A stretch of DNA of 64,000 nucleotides from Denticeps clupeoides (taxonomy: Eukaryota; Chordata; Actinopteri; Clupeiformes; Denticipitidae): positions 29,600,045 to 29,664,044 of the forward strand of contig NC_041710.1 in the NCBI RefSeq assembly GCF_900700375.1, read 5' to 3'. The notes under the pieces were generated by a model that saw nothing but the letters and a program-made list of their open reading frames with translations, did not search any database and was not told the origin of the DNA. Position numbers and translations under genes: made by a program. This document shows, in pieces, positions 1 to 11,800 of the stretch; the first letter of the stretch is position 1, and each line of letters begins with the position of its first letter.

Positions 1-950
1 GGATCCTCTCCAGTTCTGGCAGGTTGGATGGTAAACTTTGGTGGACATTTTTAGGTCTCTCCAGAGATGCTCAATTGGGTATAAGTCTGGGCTCTGGCTG
101 GGCCATTCAAGTCACGTGAAGGAGTGTGAAGCCACTCCTTCGTTATTTTAGCTGTGTGCTTAGGGTCATTGTCTTGTTGGAAGTTAAATATTCGGCCCAG
201 TCTGAGGTCCTGAGCACTCTGGAGAAGGTTTTTGGCCAGGATATCCCTGTACTTGGCATACTCTTTCACATGTTTTGCACTGAGGAGAGCCTTCTATCGG
301 GCCACTCTGCCATAAAGCCCTGACTGATGAGGGGCTGTGGTGATGGTTGACCGTCTACAACTTTCTCCCATCTCTCAACTGCATCTCTGTTGGGTGATCT
401 TTGGGTTCTCCCCCCCCAATAGCTCAGTTTGGCAGGATGGCCAGGTCTAGGAAGGGTTCTGGTCCTCCCAAATGTCTTTCATTTAAGGATTATGGAGGCT
501 ACTGTGCTCTTAGGAACTTTAAGGGCAGGATAAATGTTTTTTAGAACCTTGGTCAGATCTGTGCCTTGCCAGTTCTGTCTCTGAGCTCTTCAGGCAGTTC
601 CTGACCTCATGATTCTCATTTGCTCTGACCTGCATTGTGAGCTGTAAGGTCTTCTATAGGCAGGGGTGTGGCTTTCCTAATCAAGTCCAAAAAGTACAAA
701 CAGAACTGGACTCAAATGAAGGTGTGGAACCATCACAAGGATGATCAGAAGAAATGGACAGAACCCAAGTTAAATATATGAGAATCACAGCAAAGGGTCT
801 GAATACTTAGGACCATGTAATATTCTTTGTTTTTGTCAATATGGGGTGCAGTGTGTACATTAATGAAGAAAAAAAATATCTTTAGCAAATGGCTGCAATA
901 TAACAGAGTGAAAAATGTAAGGGGGTCAGAATACTTTCCACACCCACTGT
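1..950 (-). mobile_element. Tc1-like DNA transposon, truncated by the window edge
   Basis: The minus strand at 51-269 reads a decayed Tc1 transposase segment with the motif [11 protein letters not shown], which carries the second catalytic aspartate of the DD34E family. Further transposase-like sequence lies upstream on the minus strand to about 430, with frame breaks. The outer end is a terminal inverted repeat ending cccactg at about 949, followed by a TA dinucleotide, as expected for TA target duplication. The other end lies outside the window. The coding part is clearly dead. I see no host gene in this stretch. Confidence 0.85.
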
Positions 951-953
951 ATA

Positions 954-1720
954 TATTACATAAAGTACATAAATGCACACACTATACCTCAGACATCAGT
1001 AGTCACAAGCACACAATACAATTTTGTTCCTCAAACACCTGATCTAACACTCTTCTTAACACCAGGATTCACAGTTGCACCCATCTTCTCCAGGTGGGGG
1101 TGAAACGTTTGGAGCCACAGGGAGGTGAGCACACCAGGGCAGCATGGTTGAAGGAAGGTCATCCCAGTTCAGCTGCCCTCCACAGAGGGTTGCCTCAGAC
1201 GGGAAAAATGCTCAACTCAGCCACCAAAGCTCTAATTACGAAGCGGCGGTGTTCAGCTCAACAGAACGAAGGGGAAGAGCAGCTCGGTGCACTTTCAGAG
1301 AGAAAATGGGGAAGAATGAGAGGAAAAGGGCATTACACTTCAGACAATGGCTGTTAAACAGGAGGGAAATGTGAGATAAGAGGACAGACAGCGTGCAGAG
1401 TTGAGATGCCCTTTCATACCCATTCAACTGCTAAAGCAATGAAGCTATTGAAACATGTATACAAAAAAAAAAAAAAAAAAAAAAAACATCAGCCCACAAT
1501 AAATGTTCACGTAGTCATTTGACCACAAAGGCCCTTGATCATTATAAACGTTAATTACAAAGTTGGATGTGTTAAAAGAGCTCAGGTAAGTTGAGGGCAG
1601 AAGGTAAAATGGTGTCATCAGAAAGCAACTCAGCTCAAGCCTGCCCCCTTGTGATCGACCAATCAGACGCGAGGATGAGCATGCTGGCATCAGCAGCAGA
1701 AAAATTAAACAATTCATGGA
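954..1720. other. Spacer with no recognised gene
   Basis: No coding exon, RNA gene or recognisable transposon was found here. A run of about 22 A residues lies at 1463-1486. The short open frames here lack splice context or family resemblance. This stretch lies beyond the probable 3-prime end of acin1. Confidence 0.5.
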
Positions 1721-2065
1721 CATCTTAAACGTAACCTTTTTATTATTTGTACATTCAGCACTTACAGGAGTAAACAAAAACAAAGTCAGCCTTTATAATA
1801 AAATGGAAAAAAACGTTAAAACCAGTCAAGTGGAGGATAAATATCCACCCCTCCTCCATGAGTTAATGGTACAGGAGTGATGAAGAAATGCAGGAGGAAA
1901 AGAGGATGACTTCTTTCAGAAGGCATCTGACTCGAAGGTGCAATTTACTCTTTAGACTCTTTTGTGCAGAAAACCAGCAGAAGAGTAGATGAGTAAGAAT
2001 GACCTCACATAAAATAAAGACATGAGTGGACGCAAAGAAAGCAAAGTGTAGAACCAGGAAATAAA

Positions 2066-2095
2066 AAAAAAAAAACACACACACACACACACAAC
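2066..2095. repeat. A-rich and (CA)n tract in the acin1 3-prime UTR
   Basis: Poly-A followed by about 11 CA units. A second microsatellite, (GT)n, lies at 2337-2361 within the same UTR. Confidence 0.9.
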
Positions 2096-2448
2096 ACACT
2101 GCAATGGATAGTGTCCTTCGGCCAGGGGGGACGAGACAGAGCAGCGGGACACGAAGAATAAAAATAAATCTTAGGCAGCTCATTCTGAGACACAGGGGTA
2201 CAGTACAGGATGGAAGGTCCGGAAGTCTGTTAGACCCAACACCAAAAACCCAGGAACACTGAAGGGAGAAAGAAAATACGGTGGCAGCAGCGGCCTGCTT
2301 TAAGTGGCCTTGCATCACCCAGAAAATGGTCCCGACGTGTGTGTGTGTGTGTGTGTGTGTACACATCTGTGGGGGAATTGAGAATCGGCTGGTCCTCAAG
2401 ACGTAGTCGGATGGAACCGCCAGTTCCACCACCCAAGCAAGTGCGGAC

Positions 2449-5400
2449 CTAGCGGCGCCGGTCTCGTGGCTGGGGATCGCCGCGGCTGTGCGACCGCCGC
2501 GCCCTGCCTGCGCCGCTGTCGCCCGGTCGGCGGTAACCCTCTCTCCTTTTCTCTGCCTCCCTGTCTCGGTCCCTCTCCCGGCCCCTCTCTCGCTCCCTGT
2601 CTCTCTCTCGCTCCCCGTCCCCTCCGCTCGTGCCCCCGCCGGCCTTCGCTCGCTCCCGGCGCTCCTCTTCCCTCTTCTTCTCTTCCTCCGCCTGCTGCTC
2701 CTGCCTCTTCTTCTCGCGCTCTTTAATGCGCTCGGCGCGTGCTGCATCCTTTTGTGCAGCCTAGAAAAAGAGTAAAAGGATGTGAGTCCAAGTTCCTCCA
2801 AAGTGTGTGACAACCAACGAAATCCTTCTATATATCACCCAAACATGAAGGCTAGATTAAGGCTAAGATGGGCAGTGGTGGCGTGATCAGAAGGTTGCCG
2901 GTTTGAATCCCTATCCGCCGAGGTGCCACTGTGCCACCGTCCCCACACACTGTCATGGCCGCCCACTGCTCACCAAGGGTGATGGGTTAAATGCAGAGGA
3001 CACATTTCACTGTCTCAGAGGACAAATGTGTGCTGTGCTGCTGTGTATGACAAGTGACAATCACTTCACTTTATTTATTTATTGTTAAACCACGGCACTG
3101 TAAAACACAAAACCGTTTAAATTTGTATAAGTTATTTACTTTTCAAAAGCCAAAACTCAAATAGGGAAAAAAAAAGTACAAATTGGTTCTGTAATAGAGT
3201 TAAGAATTCTGTACAGAGTTAAGAATGATAAATGGGTGGTAGTAGCCTAGTGGGTAACACACTCGCCTATGAACCAGAAGACCCAGGTTCAAATCCCACT
3301 TACTACCATTGTGTCCCTGAGCAAGACACTTAACCCTAAGTTGCTCCAGGGGGGGACTGTCCCTGTAACTACTGATTGTATGTCGCTCTGCTGTAAATGT
3401 AAAAATCATCCCACTCCTGAAGTGCAGCATCTTGTTATCATCATCATCATCATCATCATCACAGTCACCAACAAGGTGAATGCAGCGACGACATCTCACC
3501 TGTTCCTCAGTGAGGGGCAGCCAGTATATACATGGGGCTGTTTTAGTTTTGCAGAATAAGTCGTCCAACAGTTTGGCAGGAGGTTCTTCTGGAGCTTTTT
3601 CTGGGAAAAAAAAAAAAAAACACAAAAAACGAACCACATGAAACCACTTCCACTTAAAGCGGTTTAACGCACTAGACAAATCGCGCCGTGTCCTACCTTT
3701 TTTGTCCGCCTTCTTCTCTTTGCTCTTGCCCCGCTCCTTGCGCCTCTTCTCCCGCTCACGGGAACGGGAACGGCACGCTGCGCCCTCCTTTTCCTCGCCG
3801 GATCTGGAGAAGTCTCGCACCTTGTCGCGGTCCCATTCTCGCTCAGCGCGGGTCCTCTCCCTTCGTTCCATCTCGCGCTCGCGCTCTGCCCACTGATCCC
3901 TCTCAGGTAAGAGCGGGGCAATGGGAACATTGCGAGGTCGACTTGCTGGTGCAGCGGTGGCGGCAGCTGGGCCCCGGTCCTCCTCCCCAGGCCGCTCTGC
4001 CAATGGGAGCCCGCGGTGGAAGTCCAGCTACAGGGAGACAAAAAAGTAAGCACCGTTTTGGTGTGTGTGTCGCTTTAAATATTAATGAGGAGGAGAAAGG
4101 CGGGACAAGGCGGGACTGTCACAGACAATAAATAGTGTAGCCGTTTTTCCAGAAAAGAATTAATTATTGCCCGGAATCATAGTGACTGAACTAAAAAAAA
4201 TGCATCTGCGCTCACTGTTATATCCAATCACCGAGCAACTGCAATGCTTTGTATGTTTGGAAACCCGAAGGTCGGTGGAGATCCTTTTTTAGGGGAGGGG
4301 CGAGAAACACTCTGGGAGGGAGGGAAGCTTTCCTCAACAACATACGGGGAGGAATTCCAGATCCAACCATCCAAGCTGCTGCTCTCTGAACGAAGAAGCA
4401 AAGGCACTTGTAGCACCCATCACCGGACCAGAGACAGACTAGGGGAACCTATATTAATATTAAATTATCTGTTTATTATTTAATAATGTTAAATAAAAGT
4501 GAAATTTTCATGATAAGGGATCTGTTAGACCCAGCAGTATCATAACGACTATTACATTATGTTTTAGTTTTCATTTATTTTAAAATATCACTAATAATAT
4601 ATGATGGCGGTATGAGGGTGATATGAGGGTGGTAGTAGCCTAGAGGTAACACACTTGCCTATGAACCAGAAGACCCAGGTTCAAACCCCACTTACTACCA
4701 TTGTGTCCCTGAGCAAGACACTTAACCCTGAGTGTCTCCTGGGGGGGACTGTCCCTGTAACTACTGATTGTATGTCGCGGATAAGGGCGTCTGATAAATG
4801 CTGTAAATGTAAATGATGGCTATGCTGAGCAGAACATTGAAGTAAAGGTGAACACACCTCATCCTGCTGGCAGAAGTCCACAGACAGGAACTTCGGGTTA
4901 CTCTGTGGCCATTTCACTCCATGAAGCGCTGCACGAGTGGCTGCAGCCTCTTCCTCACTGGGATACTGGATTGAGGGGTTAAAAGGTACAATTAGGAAAT
5001 GATGGTTACCTAGGTACCATCTTAAAAAAAAAAGGAACCAGGACAGTGATCTCCTACTGTGACGTAGCAGTGGGATTTGATTTTGTCGATCCAGAAGCAC
5101 TCCTCCACAACCGTGCCGGTTCTGTTGAGCAGCTCCTTCAGCTGGCCCAAGGTGAACGGCCTCACCTGCACAACACGCCTCGGAGGTCAATAAAGGGCCG
5201 CGCACGTAAACGTTGAGTTTAACGCAGGTGTGCAGACCCAGAGTCTTACCAGATTACAAATGTGGATGATGTTGGACACTTTGCCACGAGGTGGAGAGGG
5301 CTGCTTGGCAGTCCGGACGGGGTCGTCGATGGTGACACTCACTCCAGACTTCTGCTGGCTAATGGAGCGACGGACGAGCGTGTCACTGGGGGTTACTATG

Positions 5401-8400
5401 AAGATAAAAAGAATGAATTTGATCCTTAGTAAACAGTTCGCCTGAATCGGTCTTCAGCCAGTGATGTTGGGTTTTAAACGTCACAGCGGCTCTTATCCTG
5501 GCTACCTGTCTTCATGTCCGCATCCTGGCCGGGTGAGGGGGACTGCATTTCCATGGAGACCTGGAATGTGCCTTCTTGCTTCTCCTCCACATCCATCCGA
5601 TCTTTGGCTTCTGCAACCTCCTCTTCCTCTTCTTCCTGCTCACTCCTCTTCGACTCTTTTTGCCCATTTTCTTGGGTGTCATATGGCACCACCTAGGAAA
5701 CGGATTTTTTTTTTTTTTATTATTCATGTCTACTCTGTTCCCCCATTTGGAAAAAAAGAACAGTTCATAAAAGCGTAGGTACCTGTGTGACAGTACGTCG
5801 TATCTTGAGGTCCTGCTCTCCGCTGTCTTCCTCGCCAGACAGGCGTGTCTCCTCTGGGTGGAGATCCAGCACGGACTCCTGGTTTAAGTTTGGTTTGATA
5901 TCTGGGATAAGAGACTGCAAAGGAGAAGAAGAAAAAAATACCAACAGCACAATTAACACACAATCAGAAAACTTTATTAATCCCGAAGGAGATTGCTTTT
6001 GTTATAAAACCACCAAAACTTTTATACAGCAAAATAAGGGTTTTACAACACAATGTGGCTGGAATAAAACACTCTGAAATGGACTTTTTTGCACATCATG
6101 CAGTCCGGGGTATTGAACTGTTCTCATATCCAGGTAATCCAGTTGTGAGATTACTGGGGACCGAACGGGTATCTAGATGGCCGGGGTTGATAAGGGCGGA
6201 ACTGGCTGATATTATAGAGAATAGGGGTGTTAGAAAATATCAATACAGAGATACATCGTGATAATTTACGTGGTGATACTGTATCTATACAGGGACATCA
6301 CATGTCGATATTTGTCTACAAATTTAGTCCACGTGCATTTGAGCGTTTTCTCTAGTCAGATGAGAATGAGACTACAACCTCCACTCCTGTAGGTGGTGCT
6401 GATACTGCTTGGCATTTCAGGCAGAGAGACATCACAGCATCTTGTATTTCAGCTTTGTTTTTACATTTTCAGTAAACTATCGCAGTATGTACAGTAATCA
6501 TATTGTGACCTGTGTTTAGTCATACGTATTATGTTGTGAATTTGTACCTTCAGTGAGTCTGTAGTGATGCTGATTGATGGTTTCTTGGCAGTGACTGCAC
6601 TGCTGGAACCCCATCTTCTCTTGCGACCAGCACCGGCAGCACTATCCGCCTCCCCCTCAGCACCCGGAGAGGACTTACTGCCTACAGGAACACAAGAGAT
6701 AAGACCATGGGTGTATTTTTAATCATGGAACAAGCACACACACACACACTGGTCTCTAGTTCAATAACATTCCCCAGAATCCCAGAAAGAGTAGGCGGCC
6801 TGCAAGAATACTCACTGCTAAGCAATATCTTGCGAGCCGTGAAGGCCTTTGGCGTGGAGCTCTGAAACAAAAGAAAACAAAAACAGCCCCGGCCGACAGA
6901 GAGGTGAGACTGGACGGAGTGGAAAGATAACATCAAATAAACACAAAAGAGAGAGAAAGTAAAATCAGAGAGAAGGATGCTAAGAACAAGCCATTTATAT
7001 GAGAAGTATGGACTGAAAGTGAAGGGAGAGGCCGCCACTCCAGGTCACTCTGAAATCAGACAACTGAAACTTTTTACTATTTATTTATTTTAAGGTGGCT
7101 CTGGAGTTGCGGCCTGTCTACTTCTTCACAGACAGTCTGAATATGAAGGCCATGCCGCAGTTTCTCTAGACACAGATCTTTTGCATTTATGCAATTAGAT
7201 AAGTAAGATCACGTGTCATTAAAATGCAATGTTTGTTAAAAACTGCAGCTGCCTTAATATAGTTAAATCTTCCATTTTGGATTATACTGTAGTCTGAATG
7301 AAAATGTATTTTTACTAAAAAAATTTTTTTTTTTTAAAAAACAGAAAAAAGTTCTATAAAACATTGAGAGAATGGCTACTTATTTCCTGGTACCATAGAC
7401 ACCTGATCTTCTCTGGGTTGACTATGGCCGAATCACAGGTCAGCATGTACTGTATCTAGCCAAGTAACGTCCAATCAGAGTTGTAGGTGAGAATCTGACT
7501 GCTGGTTGGCTGATGGACTCTTTTGGTGATCTTTTGGTGAGAGGGTGGGGCTTGGCATGTGACGTGTTCAGGTCCATTATTACAGGTTACAGTTCAAGGA
7601 ATATCAGTCTCTCTTGATACAAACAGGTAGCGGCACAGAGCGCAGTAATCCCTCCATGGCCAAAAAAGCTGCTGGCAGCAGGCACGATTTCTCAGGATAC
7701 TCCGCATGGTAGAATGAAACCATCATATCTGCCATTTGCATCTGTATTCCAGTAAAGTCCACAGAGTTTGATTCAATTTGTAACTGGAGCTCCTGGTGTT
7801 GTTATTGTCCTTTCTTTATGTTGCCAGAATTGTCCATTTCGCTCTCCTGCATGGTTTATGTGAAGGAGAAAACTGGCCTTCCTTTGTTTGCAGCATGGAG
7901 CCTGAAGGTACACCAAAACTGCGGCTCTCAAAAGGTAGTCAAAAGTCCTTTACGCTGGTGTTGACACCATGGCCTCGCCTCTGTAGCTCAACATGACCCT
8001 TAGCAGATGGTGGAGAGGCAGGGTCACAGAAATACATGAAGCCATGCCATTGGCAGCACCACTGGTGGCATCACGGCCACGCCCCAATCAGTCCAATCAA
8101 CAGCTCCTTCTAGCCATGTGTCGCCAGGGTCGTGCCACTGCGGTGCAGACTCGTGGGGCCTATCTCAGGTATAGCCATGGTGCTTGAGGATAGTGGAACA
8201 GGTGCAGTAGTAGCAGTAGTAGTATGCAGGTACCATTAGGGGCAATGGAAGAGGCATGAGCACCTTTACAACAAAGCAATCAATTGGGGTGTTTAAACAT
8301 CAGCTACAGAGATAGTTGATCCCCTGCTGCTTCCGTCAGGGACAGCGCAGCAAAGGACTTATTAAATAAAAGCCTCAAATCCCACAGCACTTATAAATCA

Positions 8401-8814
8401 GGGGTACTACTCACAAAAGCAATGGAAGATCAAAGGCATTCGGTTTAACTTAAAACTTCAGAAAAGAAAAATGGGAGACTAAATTACAAGCGGCAAATAA
8501 ATGTGAGACAAAAAAAACCTGCCTAAATGGAGTAAATTATGGGATGGTTAAAAAAAAAAAAAAAAAAAGGTCTTTTAAAAGGTCTGCATAATAAAACAAG
8601 AGAACCCTAGCTCTGGTACCTGATTTAGGAACAGTTCCCGTTCATGGTAGAACAGCCTTACCTCCTCGCTGCTCTCTGGAGCCTTCTCAGGCTCCTCCAT
8701 GATGGACTCCTTCACCTCACTACAGGAGGACAGGAGGAGAATAGGGAAAGAGTGAAGTAGAAGGATAATGAGCCAGTAAACATTTATTAGCTATATTTAA
8801 TATCTACTCATGAC

Positions 8815-8878
<64 letters not shown>

Positions 8879-11800
8879 GTCCTAGATCCAAATCCAGGCC
8901 ATGTTCTCACTTCTACGAGGGATGGCCAGGGGCAGCAGACCTGACCTCACGGGTAGCAGCTGTACTACACCGTGAAGGCCACCAGCCCAACAGTCCTGTC
9001 CTAAGATGTAGTTGTCAGAGGGACTGGCACAGATACACGAGTGACACGGATTTTTTTTCGAACACAATAAGATAAATATGAGAATTTCAATTTCGGATTC
9101 CATTTATGCTGATGTTTATTCAATAATTTTAATATACCCCCGATTTAAATCGTACGGGGTAAAAAATAAGGTCTAATAGCCGATCCTGGCCCACTTCATT
9201 CATTCCAGCAGCGGATGAGGGGGGATGCGCGGACACGCACACGCACCAGAGACGCGTCGTTTCACGACCAGAGACGCGCTACAGCCGATCGGACGCGACA
9301 GCGCAGCGTGCGGCGCGCACACGACGAGGCGACATTGAAGCCGCGTCTCCTACCTCACCCGCATTTATTCCGCTCGGACAGCATGACGCCGGCACCGGGC
9401 CGCGACAGAAAGCGCTCCTCCCGCGCGGACGGCGGGCGGCCGGGCTGCTGAGGACTCGACTGCGCTGGAACACCGGCCGGGCGCGCCGCGAAGCGATCGG
9501 CCCGAGCGCCGCATCAACCGCAAAGAGAGACAACACGCAGCACAGCCATGTTGGATAAAGGAGGAGCGCGGGGCGGCGCAGGACCCCATCCTCTCAAGAT
9601 CACAGGCCGCAAGGCTGCCGCCTCCGCTGCCTGACGGCAATTCCCCACGCACTTTATTTAACCAAACTATGACTCAAAAAAGGAAGCGTTTTCAATGAGC
9701 GTGGTTAGCAAACTAATCGAGTAATCACAATACGTCGCGACTAACATTCTGGCATTTTTTACTGCTATTGTATTGTGCTGTGAGGGGGGTCACCGAACCG
9801 GAGCACGCGCCCCCGGTCACCGTGATCTCTGCGCGACTTCGGCCACGCAGCGGGGTTCACGTCCGCGCCAGGTTTGCGGGACCAATTTGGGGTCGAACTT
9901 CACGTCACGTCTCGGCCCACGACCAGGAGAACCACGGACCTGCCTCAATTCCCGCAGGCCGGCTTTGCAGCGCAAGCGTGCGTGGTGTGACGTAACTTCC
10001 GGTCCCAGCGGCGTGCAAATTAAGTTTACACAGAACGTCCCTAAATGGCGTCACGTTAAGTAATTAATGCATATAAATGCAGTCAATGCGAAACAGATCA
10101 TTCCCTTTGACCCCCTATCCGAGCGCCAGGGTGGACGGAGGTCTCAGGGAGTAGATCTGCAGGAGACATGGACCATAAACCTGTACAGAAAGTAGCCAAG
10201 GCTTTACTTCCTGAAACATCTGGCAACACCGGGTCCAAACCGCTTATCAAATGCAGCCATTTCCTCTTCTCTTTCTAATCAGCTCAATTCGTAAAGGCCA
10301 GATGCCAATACAATATTTGGTGGTGAATTGCAAAACTGGCAAAGTGATGCAACATGTAACATGGCATGCATAAACATAATTAAAATAGAATTATCATGGA
10401 AGTGAAGTGATTGTTGCTTGTGATACACAGAAGCACAGCACAGGGTGCACAGTGAAATTTGTCCTCTGCATTTAACCCATCACGTTGTCAGCCCTAGGTT
10501 TCTCCTTAGTGTTGCACCACACTGACATTTTTTCATTATCCAACACTTATTTCGAAAAACTATTTCAACATAAAATTAATGTAAGCTTGTTACGCAAACT
10601 GTTTAGGATAATTATTACTTGAGCAGGCCATTTGTAATGTTTCAAAACGTGCCACACTGAACTGCAGAATTAGTTTTTTTGCTCCATTTTGAGCTCCATT
10701 TTGAGCACAATTTTGAAATTTGGTCGTCCATTTTGAGGTACAAGCACGTGGAGGCTCGACAGCAACACACATAAGCCTTTCTGCCTCTGCCACTATCATG
10801 ATCAGAAAAGGGAGAAAATTTGGGAGGAGATATTTATACTGATCAAACTTTTTTTTTGCGTATTATTTTCCTTAAAATCACAAAATTGCAGAGATGGCCA
10901 AAGCAAAGTACTTTAATTTTGTGAGCTATTTATGTGGGTTCTCCTGCTTCCTGCTTTGCACTTTTGGTACGGGAGAGTGGTGCGTTCATACTGCTTGTGA
11001 GCTGTCAGGTCACATCAGAGTATCGGACCATACAGTGTGCGTGAATTCTTCACAAGAAATGTAGTTTAACAGTTTGAGTTGGGGGCAATTACCACATCAC
11101 AGGAAACGACTGGAAAAATTGCAATTGCAAGTTTTGGAAATCTGGTCACCCTGGTTCCGTTATTTGGGAGTGGTTTGGATATCTTGAAAATCCCAATTAG
11201 TTTAGTGGAAAAGCCTGGATTCAAAGTACACTGAAGTATCAACTGTCTGGTCTCAATTGTTTTTGCTGAGAAAGTGCCACTTCCGCACAACTGCAGCGGT
11301 ATTATACTTTGGTTTAAAATGAAAGAATTAACGATGTTAAACTTTGGTTAACTTCATCCTATTGGTGTAATTTTATACAATAAAGAGTTGGTTTTAGCAT
11401 TCATACAGGGATTTAGAGGTGATTGATATATTTTGGATTGCAATACAGCTTAAAATATTGCAATACTACGGTCAGCGTTCAGTCCGCGCTCACCTGACGC
11501 CACCAACAGCAGAAAAATGGCTGGTGTAGATGTCCGTGGTGTCGGGTCAGCGCGGATTAAACGCAGACCTTTATCTGCTATGGCTGTTGCTCCTGCCAAA
11601 ATGTGAGGTGTGTTGCTTTGCTTGTAGTTGTTTTGGTGGCCTGTCTTAATTTAATTCAAGCTGTCATTTTTGTTTTTTGTAGTCTTAGTCACTTCCATTC
11701 TCATTGTAGTCTAGTCATGTTTCAGTCGACAAAAAAACTGAGCATTTTAGTCAGAATTATCCATGACTGTTTTAGTCAATGAGAACTGATGTCATTTTAG

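Noticed and set aside
2869-2925. tRNA-like promoter boxes
   Set aside because: Recurs in all family B SINE copies. It is the SINE head and not a functional tRNA gene.
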